Positions 1-13,700 of a stretch of DNA of 64,000 bases are shown here, piece by piece. A program made the translations under genes and the position numbers. This DNA comes from Strix aluco (lineage: Eukaryota; Chordata; Aves; Strigiformes; Strigidae). Below the pieces are notes generated by a model, which did no database searches, was not told the origin of the DNA, and saw nothing but the letters and a program-made list of their open reading frames with translations. Every line of letters starts with the position of its first letter. Position 1 is the stretch's first letter. Location of the stretch: assembly GCF_031877795.1 (NCBI RefSeq), contig NC_133971.1, forward strand, positions 6,404,784 to 6,468,783, read 5' to 3'.

Positions 1-3000
1 ACAATGCAAAGAGTGACATTAGCATAATGCTATCCATTAAATCCACAAAAATATTGTGAAATAGCATAATTTTTCTTCCTGCATAGAGATAATTATTGGA
101 TGGCAACATGTTTCCCAACCTGCTTTTGCATTCCTTGTGTTGGTAATGGCTATTGAAAATGAATATACAGATGTGGAAAGTATCTAACTTAAATTTGGAA
201 ATTCCATGTTGGAATTCCTGATATCTGAGGGTTCAGCTCTGCTCCCTCATAGCCAATTTCTCCTCCACTTTTCCTTCACAGTAGGAGCCACTTTAGTCTG
301 TGTTCTCTTTAGAAAAGCTAAAGGTTCCTGGCCCGTGTCGTGGGACAACCTGCCATTATCCAAAGGTTTGCAAGGGCTGCAGACTCCCTACCCTGCCCCA
401 AGGAACGGGGATGCTCCTCTTCCACATTCCCTCTAGAAGGTCAATTTGGGCTTCTACACACCTATTTGGGAGAATAAATGCAGATGAATCCTTTTGTTGC
501 AGTCTTCCCCACAGAGCCCAAAAGGCGTAGGACAAAGAATATACAATGGTAGAGCTGAGTAGTTATTCTTTGCTTAATTTCAAAGGGATTCTGAAGGACA
601 ACAGTGAGTTTCTTGAAGGAAAAACCATGAGAATATTTTGCGCTGAAAAGCATTAAGTGAGATAAATATAAACATCTATCAGCTCCTCTATAATTAAGCA
701 TTTTCAAAAAGAAAAAAGGTAGAGAGCTTGGATCATGCTTTCTGCTCATTAATATGCATTTTGTTACATACTTTGCACACAGAACCACAGTTCATAACTG
801 ATTTATTATGAGCTCTAGCAGAATAAAGTAAAAATCTCATGTTAACAAAGTTAAAGATACAAAGAATGAATTTTAAGAATCATGTTAAAAGTGCAGCTAT
901 GAACCACCTGTTTGTTACAGTACTGCATGTGATAAGCTAACCACCTCTGCCATTTAAATTGGAGAAAGGTATATAAAGTCATCTCTGAATAATGCATGCC
1001 GACTGCTCATTTGCCCATTTCAGAATATTTCATCGCTGGGAACATGTAGCCATTGTTCCAAAAAGAGAAACAAACACACCCAAAATAAAATTATGTACCT
1101 TTTCTTAGAAGAGGTTTCTTCTGAGTCATCAGAGTCACTGCTGATAATGGGGGGGACAGAAGAGGATTTCAAAAAATTATTCCCACATATTTAATGTAGC
1201 AATTGAAAATCACATACCTGAGATGATCACTGGGTATCAAATTACTTAGCAGGTCCTTATGATTAAAGGAATGGAACGCATCTCCCTTCACATAAATTTT
1301 TAACATGTTCTTCAATTTTGAGGAACAATGGCCTCGCTCAACCATTTAGTGTTGCTGTAAGATATACTGAACTGAGTCTGCTGGGCAGGTAGTAGTGTCT
1401 ACATGTTGTGCAAGCTACAGATATATCCTGCTGGCTGCTGAGAATGCCTTTTATGGCCATACGGAACCACAAATTAGAGCAGTTTTACACAGTGAAACAA
1501 CTTAACTGATTTCTGTGGCCTAGCTCTCCTAGCAAACCAGTAAGCTGTCGGGAGTAGTCCTAGGGCTGAGCCCGAGTGCTTAGATACTTCAATGGCTGGC
1601 TGCATGTGGAAGCATCCTCTCTGAGCGCTCCACCAATAATAACCAACCCTCTTTCAAAGGCATTGCATTAACACTTTATGCAGAAAATAGTGAGTGGGGT
1701 GGTACTGGTTTTCTGTGCCTCTGAAGATGATGGCTCACTATCCAGCATACCCAGCTGTGATATAAAAACTTACTAATAAATCTCTCAATTTAGAGCTGAG
1801 CTTGGAAAAATCTCCAAGGGTGGTGCATCCCTCAAACACCCACAGTCACAAGAGTGTAGGATATTTAGGTCAAGTGCTCAAGTTTTCCTCTTTAAGCTAT
1901 TATCTTAAATGCAAAAGCTTAAAATAGCTATTATAGATGGGGTTTGATTAGGTTTGCATAAACCCTCTGCCCCATGATTTGGATGTGAGAAGTCAAATCA
2001 AGAGCACTCATCCTCTGTAGGAGTGACCCAACTTCCAGATATTAATGAGAGAGAGACAGTTAATGCCTCCCTGTCCTTCCACATCAATTAATAAGTACTA
2101 AGATTGAACAGTTAGGAATTCTTCTAACCTATTAGCAGGGGAAAACCAGCAAATCTGTACTGAGTTTATTAACAGAATTTTATTTAATCAGACATTCTGG
2201 ATACACATTGCACCCTGTGGGGTTTACTGTTAAAGTTCTCCTATTTAAGTAAGGAGCAGAGCATAGGAGTTTTTTTTTATTGATGTCATATGTCAAAAGC
2301 CTGACCTCACTGCAAATCCCTAGGAAATTGCATTCCATTGACATATGGTTTGAAGAGCAACTAATAAGCTAAGTGAAGTTTGCATACTATCAGTCCAAAT
2401 CCCCGTTCCCCTAAGTCTGAAATCCTGTTTGCTTTGGGGAAACCTCTTAATAACGTAGTAGGAACAGGTTTCCACTTAATAAACATTCTCTGTAGCAACA
2501 CCTTGTAAATGCTCTCAACTTGCTGAAATGAAGTTAAGCAAGCATTTTACAAAGGGGTAGATTATCTACTCGCAACAGTTTTCTGTGGAAATACTGTAGA
2601 TACCGTCTCTGACAGCAATAAAATTTTTAAGTTTCTTCTCCACCACAGCTGCAATATAAATGCCTTTTTTTTAATGTTCTTGCCGTCATATACAATTTCC
2701 AACCATTACACAAAGTTGATTCAATTATCTTTATACTGTATTCTGACCTGACATTTCTCCACTTCTTCGAAAAAAAAAAAAAAAAGCTATGTGTTTTTTG
2801 CAGGGATCTGATGTAACTCTTCATCTTGCTCACCACTTTTTCTTCACCAAGAAAGTAATCTGAAATTGAGCAGAATTCTGTTTGTGTGTTTGCCTGGTTT
2901 TTATGGGGAAGAAAAAGGATATTATTTTGGAGTACATACCTAAGAAGTAAAGAGTGTGCTCTGGAATTACAAGTTCCCCACCTGAATAAATTCCTTTGTT

Positions 3001-4323
3001 TTTCAGTTAACTTGCCTCGTACAGGACAGTCAGATTGAAAAGTTGTGAATTTGTTTGGGAACTACTATTCCTTCAGATAAACATTATTCCTCTGCAATCC
3101 ATTTCTACCTCACACTTGGTTAATTGTCAAATCAGTGATGATAAATAACCCAAAGTAGAATGAATAAAAGGCTTACAATGAATTTATATTGTCTTGATAA
3201 ATTAAATTAATGTTAGTATTACTGCTGCTTATGGATTAGTAGGGGGGACTTCCTTTCAGAGCTTTACTTGCTGGCATATGTTTTCATTACCTTGAGACAG
3301 AGGCACATTTTCTTAGCAGCATTATCAGTTCAATGCCGTCTTATGGTGAGGATATACCCTTTGATGCCTAAAGAGAAACAGAGCTGCAGATCTGCTGCGT
3401 GTGGTTTTGACACTGCTAATGAAGACTTAATGACAGGCATGGTTTTGATCTACCACAGAATCAAACCCTGATTCTGAGAAGCTGTGCAATATCTCAGCTT
3501 TCTTACAAAAAACACAACAAAACAAAAAATTGTGTTTGTACTTAATCAGAAACAAGGTCACCGCCTTGTCAGAGAGTAAAACTGCATGTGTTACCTCCAC
3601 CCACCCTCACCCAAATGCTATCAAAGGCCAGATCTTGCTATGCTGTGCTTCTGAGAGCAGAACTCATAAGGGTTTTAAGCTGATGTTGGGAGCATAATGT
3701 AGAAGTGCACTGCTTTAGATGCTTAACTGATTTCCCTTCTCTGACAGTAAGCCACAGCTGTATGAGATCTGCTTTGCTTGAAATCTACAGGGTTCCTCAG
3801 ATGTTTCGCTGGGTTGTCATCTTCAACATGTTGGTAAATGCATCTGGCACCATAAAGTTAGATGCAGAACAAGGGCCCTTCTCCAAATCCCAAGGTGTCT
3901 TCCACCATCCCTATCCCCCCATTTTTGTCTTCCTGTTTTTCTGACTCTGAGGATGAAAATGCATTGTAACAGTTCAGTTACCACTGAATACAAGTGAGGG
4001 TGGGGATGCCATCCTGTGCTAAGTTAGAAGAAATAAATATAGCAATTTTTTTTTTTTTGGTTCAGATAGTCTGTTTTCTCTATCTGGTGTTTTGGGTTTT
4101 TTTGACTTCTGATATTTATCAACTCACCATACAAAACATAAAGATATTTTTACTATCTAATTTAATATCTATTTAATGTCCAAACTGCACAGTCCCAAAT
4201 CAACCACTGTTTGATATGATTCTGCAGTGGAACATCTCCTCTTCTCCTCAAAAGCCACCTTTATGTTATCACATCATCTTAATCATGTCGCTAATGACCC
4301 TTTTTCCTTCTCTCTCTTACTAG
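1..4323 (+). other. HAPLN1: HAPLN1 last intron (3' part; 5' end outside window)
   Basis: This stretch lies upstream of the last HAPLN1 exon. I looked for the exon of the first Link module and did not see it, so the intron is at least 4.3 kb long. Its 3' end has a textbook acceptor: a pyrimidine-rich run at about 4299-4320, AG at 4322-4323, and a plausible branch site (ctaatgac, 4291-4298) 25-30 bases upstream. The rest is AT-rich noncoding sequence with an A16 run at 2770-2785. The short open frames in it have no recognisable domains and are not counted as genes. Confidence 0.85.
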
Positions 4324-4613
4324 GTCGTTTTTACTACCTAATTCACCCGACCAAGCTGACCTACGATGAAGCCGTTCAGGCATGCTTGAAGGATGGAGCT
4401 CAGATCGCCAAAGTTGGCCAGATATTTGCTGCCTGGAAGCTCCTAGGGTACGACCGCTGTGACGCCGGCTGGTTGGCTGACGGCAGCGTCCGCTACCCCA
4501 TCTCCAGGCCAAGGAAACGCTGCAGTCCTAACGAAGCAGCGGTTCGCTTTGTAGGCTTTCCTGATAAAAAGCACAAGCTGTATGGTGTCTACTGTTTCAG
4601 AGCATACAACTGA
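4324..4613 (+). CDS. HAPLN1: HAPLN1 last coding exon: second Link module of hyaluronan and proteoglycan link protein 1
   Basis: This exon encodes the C-terminal 95 residues of link protein (plus a glycine codon split across the junction), starting RFYYLIHPTK and ending VYCFRAYN before TGA at 4611-4613. HAPLN1 is a secreted matrix protein that locks lecticans such as aggrecan and versican onto hyaluronan. The segment is the second Link (PTR) module. Its four cysteines (in the contexts QACLKD, DRCDAG, KRCSPN and VYCFRA) would pair 1-4 and 2-3 as in the family, and the diagnostic CDAGWLADGSVRYPI core is present. The exon begins in phase 1: the split glycine codon takes one base from the upstream exon and two from here, as expected for NG-RFYY in vertebrate link proteins. 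There are no frameshifts or missing cysteines. The earlier exons (signal peptide, Ig domain, first Link module) lie outside the window. The next gene, VCAN, is convergent. Confidence 0.97.
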
Positions 4614-5097
4614 AAATACCTAGAGCACAAAAGTTTTAAATTCATTAAGAACATGTGAAAGATTTCTTTTCGATATGAACTCATGCAAGTTACCAAAACT
4701 GTGATAAACCCTTTTTTACTCACTGTAAAGAATCATTTTCATAAACCCAACCCATTAATTTGTTTTTGGTTTTGTTTTGGGGTTTTTTTTAATATTTTTG
4801 TAAAAGTATCATTCCATAGATATTTTAAATTAATATAATTTAATGGAAGCTCTAGGTAAGGAAGTTTTAGAGCCAAATTCTTTAAGCTACATCATCCCAA
4901 CAAAATATACTTTTCATGAATGGGGCATGCAATAGAGCTTGACAATTGCTAGGGCACAATTATGGAATGTAAGGCTACTCAAAGCAGAAGCTTTTAAAAA
5001 GCACAGATTTTACATATTTGTACCAGTTTGAGAAACACTGCAAATTGATTATATCAGGAATTTTGAAATAAGATAATCTTTTTGTTAAAGGGGATCA

Positions 5098-5123
5098 GTG
5101 AGGTTTTGCAAAAAAAACCTCAC
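5098..5123 (+). repeat. Stem-loop in HAPLN1 3' UTR: 10-bp perfect stem, 6-nt loop
   Basis: The arm gtgaggtttt (5098-5107) is perfectly complementary to aaaacctcac (5114-5123), with the loop gcaaaa. It sits about 490 bases after the HAPLN1 stop and would form in the mRNA. Any role is unknown. A stem of this size can occur by chance in AT-rich DNA. Confidence 0.6.
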
Positions 5124-5637
5124 AACGTAGGTTAGTAAATAACTTTTTTCACTGGTTTCACATGGGAACAACATAGTGTTTAAGAAAAGCAGCTAAAACA
5201 GTCCTCAAAAATAGGACTAGTTTTACAATTTAAAATCTTGCCTTTCTGAAAAATAAGCTTATGGTCCCATGCATAGGAACAAGCACAATTAGTTCTCCTG
5301 AACATTTCAATTGTGTTTTTGTTGTGTATAAATCATTGATGAGGGAATGAATAATTAACTAATGAGAAAACTCTGTTTTCTTCTTAACTCCAATTAAAGA
5401 CGCCTGAGAAGTGTTGTATTACCTTTGAGTAGCTTTACTGAGTTATTTTTAAACTCTTAAAGGCCATTTGCTAAGCAGCATATAGCATCTACTCAGGGCA
5501 GTTGTATAAATGAACTGCTGGACAGAGAAATTGTAAACTTTAGCAGCTTGATTTTACATTAGCTTTTGAAATGTTATTGTCTTAACGAAAGAACATTACA
5601 ATATTTAATATTTCTTACCTATTTACACATCACAAGA

Positions 5638-5697
5638 AATAAAAATTAGAAAAAAAAAATAAAATTATGAAGTCTTAGAACAAGGTTATTAAATAAA
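5638..5697 (+). terminator. HAPLN1: Cluster of three AATAAA polyadenylation signals for HAPLN1
   Basis: Exact AATAAA hexamers occur at 5638-5643, 5658-5663 and 5692-5697, about 1.0-1.1 kb after the stop codon. This is a plausible cleavage region, but no transcript evidence is available here. More distal sites could also be used. Confidence 0.5.
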
Positions 5698-5720
5698 ATC
5701 TGAAACCAGCTATTAAGGTT

Positions 5721-7294
5721 TAGAAGAGAAAAAAACACTTTATTTCCTTACACCTTATTTGTATCTAAAAGTACATCTGTTTTTTAAACTATCAATGAAA
5801 AAATAGTATCACTAGCCCTGAATTATTTAGTTAATCCTCCTTAGAGTTAAAAACTATTGAAATAGTTCTTTTCACTAAATCTGCAGTGGTCTAGGTGGAA
5901 GATGTTTACCTATATCTGCCAGTGTCAGAGATAAACACGCACTGTGCATGGTGCTTAGGATTTTCAGAGCTGCCTAAAGCACTATGTCCTCCCTAACTAC
6001 CAATTTGAGGGAATTTGGATTTCTGATGCAAACATATTTTGGATGCAGCAATTCTTGGTGCTCATCTTCAGATACCTTAATGCAATCAGTTTTTCAGAGA
6101 GTGGGTGCTCAAGGCTCTCTGAAAATTTACTCTACTTGTGGTGTCTCAAGCTGGCTATCCAAAAAACAAAGAGGCCACTGATTAAAAATATCTTGGTCTT
6201 GAGTAATCTCTGAGGCAGTTTTGACATTCTCTATCCAGTATTGGTTCTACCACTTAAAAATGGAGAACTCTTTTTCCTACTCTACGCTTGCTGACTATGA
6301 AGATTTCAGAGGACCAATATTTGTATTATGCAAAGTTTTATAGCTTCCCATTGTTTCCATATCTAAATGAGACGTAGTGGTATTTATCCAAGTAGGACAC
6401 AATTGGTATGCTTTAATGAACGATTTGGTGTAGTTATTTTCCCATGGACATGAGTAAATAAATCTCTTTCCCAGAGTGGTTGTGGTCCTGTTTTAAAACT
6501 CTGTGAACAAACCAGGAACAACGTACAGTAGGATTGTAGTGGAAAGATGCCATAGTGTAAGAGGTATTTTATTGGAGTTCATTCCCATCAAGCTCAGAGG
6601 CAAATTTCCATCCTCCTGAGGATATTTACATCCACTGTGGATATTTGCTCATACTATACAGATGAAGCAATCTTGGTGCCAAACCCCCCCCCTTTTTTTT
6701 AATCCACTAGGAATTGGATTTTCTTGAAACTCTATCACTTATCTATAACTAGAGACTTATAACAGGTCAAGCCCCTAAAGCCATGTAATCTTTTCTGAAC
6801 AGCCATTGTTTAAATCAATGTCCATTTCACACATTTTCTCAGGCCATTCAGAACCTTTTCTGAGCACCTTGGAGAAAAAGTGGAAATGGAAAGAGAAATA
6901 GAAAATATCCATACAGGATAAGGAATGGGGTATGCAAGACTGGACCATGACCAAGAGGAATACATGTTATTCCCCCCATCCAACCTTCAGAAACATGGAA
7001 GAAAGATGCAGACTATTTCATAGTCTTTTCTGAAGCTTGGACAGGGAGGTTGTGGGATGGGAAAAGCTTTAGGGAATATCCCAGTTGTTACCCCAGCTAG
7101 ATCCAGAGATGCTGTAAAGAGGGAAGCCTTTTATGCAGCTGGCTCTATCCTCCCCAAAGATCTGCTAGATCTGGAGGAGGCTGCATGGTTTTCCTATTGC
7201 ACAGAGGTGAAGAGACCCTCCTGAAATTTTGTTTTTTTTACCTCTCCAGGGAAACCCTTCACAGGGTTTCACCCAGACACATCTTTTTTTGCAG
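5721..7294. other. Noncoding sequence downstream of HAPLN1
   Basis: No gene, RNA gene or recognisable repeat was seen. The only local oddity is a C9 run followed by T8 near 6686-6702. It could include an extended HAPLN1 3' UTR. Confidence 0.5.
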
Positions 7295-7760
7295 GACTGG
7301 GGATTATATTTTGCCTGCATAAAAAATGTACACATCCAACCCACTCGTGGGGCTGGCTAAAGTGCCCTCACTGCTAGACCAAAGGCACTGCGGGAAAGGC
7401 AAATTCAGCCTTTCACCAACTTTGCAACGCTCTGGAGATGGCTGGTCAGGTCCTAAATCACAGCAATCTCAGGCTTGCGCTAGCTTATGCCTTCTGTGTC
7501 CATATCTCCAGGCTGCCGCTGTGACAGCCCTGGCGTAGCATCCCCCCAACCCACCCCTGCTTTGTGCATCTCCCATACCCCAGGCCGGTGGCTGAGCAGG
7601 CTCTGCACCACCCAGGTGATCGCTCAGCTCCGGGGCACGCCCCGCAGCTCCCAGCTTGGCAGCACAGAGAGGCCACAGGGCAACAAGGAGTCAGGTCTCC
7701 AGAGAGACACCGAGCTGGCACGCGATCACGGACGGCCAAATTTATCGTTCAGTTACGCCT
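7295..7760 (+). other. Exon-like GC-richer block with flanking splice consensus
   Basis: The block follows an acceptor-like sequence (cttttttt then gcag, AG at 7293-7294). It ends before a strong donor, GTAAGT, at 7761-7766. GC and CpG content rise clearly from about 7330 to 7745 compared with the AT-rich flanks. Open frames cross it but show no recognised domain, and one runs past the donor. It may be an exon of a noncoding or readthrough transcript downstream of HAPLN1, or simply a decayed GC-rich element. Confidence 0.2.
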
Positions 7761-7766
7761 GTAAGT

Positions 7767-10700
7767 TCGCGTTGAAGATACTGCTTGCTAGGAATCATAT
7801 GTTCAGGTAATGGAGTCACAGTATGTGAATTTGCATTCATCGTGTTACTTATGAAGAGCCCAATAGTCTAATTTGGGATCAGGCTAGATTTAGATCTGTG
7901 TATTGATATACAACATTATGTATTGCTACAACAGATACATTTAATTGGATAGTTTGGTGAAAATATGTTTGTATGAAAAAATAATTAATTCTAATGTAAA
8001 CAGGTATAAAAACTATAAAAAGTGTATGATTAAGTGAGAAGTGGGCACAAATAGACAAAAAGACACGTATTATATTTATTTTTACAGCTACTGACTCCAT
8101 TTCCTTTTATAATGTCAAGTGTCAGGATGTGTTCTTATTTTCTACTAAGCTAGCTAGGTGCTTGGATAAAAACTTTAAAAAGCAGCTTAAGAACTGGATA
8201 AAAGTCTGTGCTATTTTCTGTTCATGAAAGAATATTCTATCATTAGAATCAATTCATGTTCTCTGTCATTATCTTGTATTTCACAATGTATCTGAATTTT
8301 AATGCCCATGAATTGACAACAATTAAATCATGTTGTTCTTTTCAATATGATGATTTCTCCTTATTGACTGGCCATTCTTCTACTTCTGTCCCAGAAAACA
8401 CAAAAAGGCAAGGAATAGATCAAAGTATGAAAATATTTACTTTGCTGTAGTAAACAAAGTAATTACAAGACTAAGGGGAAAAAAAAAAAAGACTACTTTG
8501 TGAATATGATTTACAATTAAAATAAAGAAAACTGTATTCCAAAGCCTTTGTTTATGCTTCTTTGAAGCATTTTGAAAGTAGAAATGCAAGTACCAATTTC
8601 TTCTTTGTGTTCTCTGCCATCTTCTAAAATAAAATAAAGCATAAATAAAGAAGGCTTTTTTTTTTTTTTTAATATGGTAGTTGTTACAGTGCATATGCAT
8701 CATTGGAAATTAGATGTAGAACAGTGTTTCAAGTATGGGAAAATTTATTAAATTCTTTATACAATCCTATGGCCTTAGAAATTAAAAAACAACAAAAATC
8801 ACTGTTTGTAATGGGCAACAAGAAAGATTTCTAGTGTCAAGTAAAGAATTAGTTATTCAAAGCACTGGGCCAGCTTTTCAGCTTCTGTAATCACACTATT
8901 TCTGCATTCTTGTATTGATCTGTGTCAGAGAATTAACCCTGAAAGTTACCTACACTGCACCACTTCGCTGAGAAATACTAATCTTTCAGATGCTTTCAGT
9001 ATGTTGGCCGTGTTTTAAAATAGATGAAAAAGTGCTTAGGAAACCTTGTCACTCAGAATAAGGGAAATGTCTATTATCATTAATACATTATTGAGATGAA
9101 CAGACATAATTCTAACAATTTAGTTAAAACAATTTTAAAACTAGTAACATTTTCATTTTGCAACATTAAGCATAAAATTAAAACTGCCTTTGGTAGAAAC
9201 AGTCCCTCAATAACTAGGATTTTCATTAATAGTAGCAGCTTCCATTGAATGACATCTCACTCTTCAAAACAGAAACACTGTCTTCATGGTTGGAAGTGAT
9301 GGTATTTAGGACTTGATGGAATTACCACAAAACCAGAACTGTCTAGATTTTCACCTAAAGACTTAGTAAATGAAATTGTAGGCTGCCATTTTATTTAGTC
9401 ATTCTCTCATTTACTCACAAAGGATACCAGCAGCCTTCTGTTCAACAACAACTAGTTGTTCTTCTTGAAGGTTTTAAGAAGCTGAATCTTACACATTTGT
9501 CAGCCATTTTCTCCGTTTTTCAGAAGCAGTTACAGAAGTTGAATACATGCTGCACAGCAGTAGAATTCCAATGACAGTTAAATTTCTATATAAAAAGAGA
9601 CAAGATTTCTCTGTGTCTCAAATCAAAAATACAAAAATAACAGTCTTAATTTTAGGAGAAAGGCAAGGTGAACTGATGAAACAAAATTACTACTGAAAAA
9701 TAATTAATATTTAGTAGTGAAAAATAATTACGCCTCTTCCCATGCAACGAACAGGGATGGTCCCTTTAAAACAGGGGTGACCTGAAAGATTATTTAAGAA
9801 GAAGAAGGAAAGAAAACAAAAAGCAATACTTCAGCTCCTGATCTTTCACACTGAGAGTGCCTTTGTTACATTTTGCCCAATAATTATTAAGGCACAAGTT
9901 TAAATATATAATTAAAACAAACAAACAAACAAAAAACCCCATCAAATTGCTAACAGACCAAGAGTTCAGAAGGGATTTCTTCTTTTTCTTCATGAAGCCT
10001 CAAACTGGAAGTAGGAAATTCTCATTAGAAGTCTTTTGAGTCTAGTGTTTTCCCCTTTTTGCCTGAGAATGTCTCAATCCATAAAGCCACAACAGGGTAA
10101 AATCTATCTATTTCTTCAATATTGTGCCAGAGGCAAGCAATCGTTTGACTAATAACAGCCCTAACATGGGACTCAGCTAATGAATTATACACTAGCATAT
10201 TTTCCAATGTGTCCAGTGGGTATTTAATGGATTCATTTTTTTAAAGGCCAGCAAACAAAACCAAAATGGTATGCCTTGATACTAGCTGAAAGAGAACAGT
10301 TTGGGTTTTATCCTTTACTAAAAAGATATATTGTAAGGCATTTCAGCTCCCTACTTCCTACGCTGCTGTTCACTGTACTTACATGCATGATGCCATTTGC
10401 TTTCTCCTTAATTTCATCCTGATCTCTTTAATAACTAGGAAAAAAAAAAAAGTTTCTGGTTTTCTTTTATGTAGAAAAATATCAGATTTCAAAATTTTAA
10501 AGTTCCACTTCAAACACAAGATAGACAAATTAAGAAGTCTTCATTTCATCAGAACTAGCTTTTGAATCAGTACCTGCTTCTTACAGTGTCAAACTTCAAA
10601 ATCCCAGCATTAAATGAATTTATACTCTGCGTTACCAGACATGAGCCATCGGTGACTATTTTTCTTGACTTTCAAGCATCATTTTTTGGAGGTTTTAGCT

Positions 10701-13700
10701 CTTTGTTAGCAGTCCTGATTTGGAGTTTTTTATTTTCACCACCAGTTTAAAAAAAAATTAACAAGAAAATTATCCCCCCAAAAAACGCACATAAATGACA
10801 GAGAAAGAGGATGACAGGAATAAGCCAAAAAACTAAGAACACAGCAAACTAAGAACAGTGTATGACGGTAATATCTTAGTAATGATACTGAAGTATAAAA
10901 AACAAAGAAATAGTACTAACAGGTAATTCCATGGTTCCTGGTCTCAGAGAGTGGCGTTGCTCCCTTCTGTTGAAGGTTGCGAGCAGACCCAGGTCCTCGC
11001 AGCTCCAGCACATCCCCCTGCCAGTTGCCTTCATGCCATGTTGCTCTCCGTCCTGCACCTTGCTCCATCCCCTAGAAGGAGAGCAGGGATGGGAATACCC
11101 GTTGGATAACACGTTGGATAACAGGGTGCTTTCACTATGGGAAGGGTGAAGTTGCAAGCGGCACAGCTGTCAGGAGCTCTGAATTCACTCTGATTACTTG
11201 TAGATTAGGAGAGCATCTCCTGTGTAATGCCCCAGTAAGCCCATTTACTAAGGTTTTGTGAATGAACATCAGAGACAAGGACACTCACTTGCACACCAAG
11301 ATGTCCCACATGCTCAGGCAATTTCTATCATGTTGACTTTCATATTTATGTTATTAATGGTCTCTAGTGGAAGAAATAAACTTCTCACTTGACCCTGCTT
11401 AGCCCTTCCTTGAACTTAAACATCTGCTAGATAAGTGTTTCTAAATTTGTGAATATAACAAAAATAACAATGATTTCTTTAGTTAGATGACAGTTTAAAT
11501 GCTGTGCACGCAGGCTAAGGTCACAGCTACATATGGCTGCATGTACATTAAAAAAAAAAAATCAGTGCAATTAACTGAAGGCAACTATGTGGTTTTGAAG
11601 TGTATCTTCAGATCATCTCCACTTCTTGCCCTCTGGTTTGTTTTAGAGGGTAATTTTGATGTGCATGAATTAGGTTCGCTTTGGAGGAAACCCCAAATGG
11701 AGTTTCTCTAAATTGGAAGCTCAAGCTGAGGTGGACATCAAATACACCCCACCCATAAGGGGAATCTAAGGGTCTGACCCAATCCTCGATCCTTCAGACA
11801 TCTTCAAACCACATCTATAGTGTGGATTATTTGTGTCAGGGTCTGAACTAAAATCTAGCCTGATTAAAAAAGCCCTATAACTCACACTGTGCAGACGTAG
11901 GAAACTCAGCACTAACTGCTCCATCCTACCGAACCACTCCTGCTGCATTGAATTACTTGGCAATGCAGTTATAGCACAGATGGACAACTCAGAGTGCAGT
12001 TTACAAGCATGTGGCCACAGGGAAAATGGTCCAATGGTATTTCATAATGGTGTTAGGTCTCAGCCACCCGAGTGTTGGATACAGCATGCATGTAACTGTA
12101 ATACAGAGTTCCTCCAGCTTCTGGTGGAGTTGGCAAAGGTGCCTTCATATCCAGTGAGGATTATGGAGGCTTTTGGCTTTACATGTATCTTTACACCCAT
12201 AAGTGCTTTGTGTACAGAAATTAATAATATTTTCTCTTCTAAATTTCATAAAAGAACAAACAATATGCATTGTTGTGTTTGAGTGGTGTGCCTGGCTAGA
12301 GACACATGCTGGATCCTCCCTTCTGCTCTGGGTCTTTCATGCCCAGTAAAAGGGACGGAGAGGAAGGAGTGGTTGGCAGTGGTCAATGCTGAAGTATCAG
12401 GCAGTGAAAATTGTTACTCCAGTGCAGGGAGTTTGGAGGGTCATCACAAGACTGTCCTCCACAGCCCACTCTCCCTTTTGCAAGGTCTCTTGTAGGGACA
12501 TACCATGGGGGGTGAAATACGGTGGCAGTGTTGGGGTCAGTCTTGGACACTGAGCATACCTCAAAGTACATAGGCATGAACAAAGGATGCAGATTGCTTT
12601 CCCTAACTTCTCTCAAGCTGGACATCAAACTAAAGAGCTCCCAGACACTATCTCAGAGCTACGCAGCTTCAAAAATACATTTTAAAATGGTTTGTGCACA
12701 GCCCATCAACATGACAACACAAAAATAAAGTTTGAGAGTAGCTTTCAGGCTCACGACACTGTGTCCCAACCCGACAGCACTAAACTGCAATCATACTGTT
12801 TTCATCAAGTTATTATATCCTAATCAGCTCCAAAAGATCCAGGTAATCTGGTTCCTGTCCATTCATTATAGAAAACTAACAATAAATTTCTTTGTTTAGT
12901 TATCAATGCAGCACACCATTATTAGCATGCACCAAGTGTTTCCTGTGTTGAAAGCCAGTTGAAATAAGGTTTTATGCTGTTACTGACTGCAATCAAGTAT
13001 AGCTGAGCTTTACTGCATCGGCTTGTCTCAAGGGAGTTTATTGGGATATTTAGTTCTGAAAAATACAGTACTCAGCACAAAACTAACATTCGGGATATTT
13101 TTAACCCTTCTTTTCATCTCTCTGCATCTTCGTTCTACAGTAACATGTTCACCTTTATTACACCAAGAGGTGACATCCTAATGCACAAGAATGGCCTCAG
13201 CTAGAAAAAACAGAGCTATGGAAAGGTTTTCAATTCCCACAGCTTTTCCAAACATCAAATTATCTCAAAGATAATTATCATAAAAGGAGTGCATCAAGGA
13301 CTACACCAGGAAAGCCTATCTTTCTGACTTTTAAAACATGACCTTCAAAGCTGAGTACTTTCAGAATAATTGTATCTACATTTAAAGATTTCTAAAGATA
13401 GCATATAAATCTTCATCTTCTCTAGTGAAAGGAAAATAATTTGTACATAAACCCTAAAAAAAGAAACACCTTACAAAAGAAGAACGCTTTCTTTATGAGA
13501 GTTCTCTATCACAATTAACATTACTGAAATAGGTGTTCATTTTTCTAATGCATTTTTTAACACTGAAGTTTCCCCACTGATCCACAATACAAATTAACTT
13601 GATCATTTTCAGCCAATTCTATGATATATTCTTTAAAAAGACTTCTCTCAGGTACGTGTAAGCTGCAGTAGCAATGCAGTAATCAGGCATGCAAGGTTAA

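Larger units (their letters stand above)
4614..5720 (+). other. HAPLN1: HAPLN1 3' UTR (end inferred)
   Basis: AT-rich sequence directly downstream of the HAPLN1 stop. The end is set by the first dense cluster of AATAAA signals (5638-5697). It contains T-rich stretches around 4766-4800 and a 10-bp stem-loop at 5098-5123. Longer or shorter isoforms are possible, and the boundary is inference only. Confidence 0.5.
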
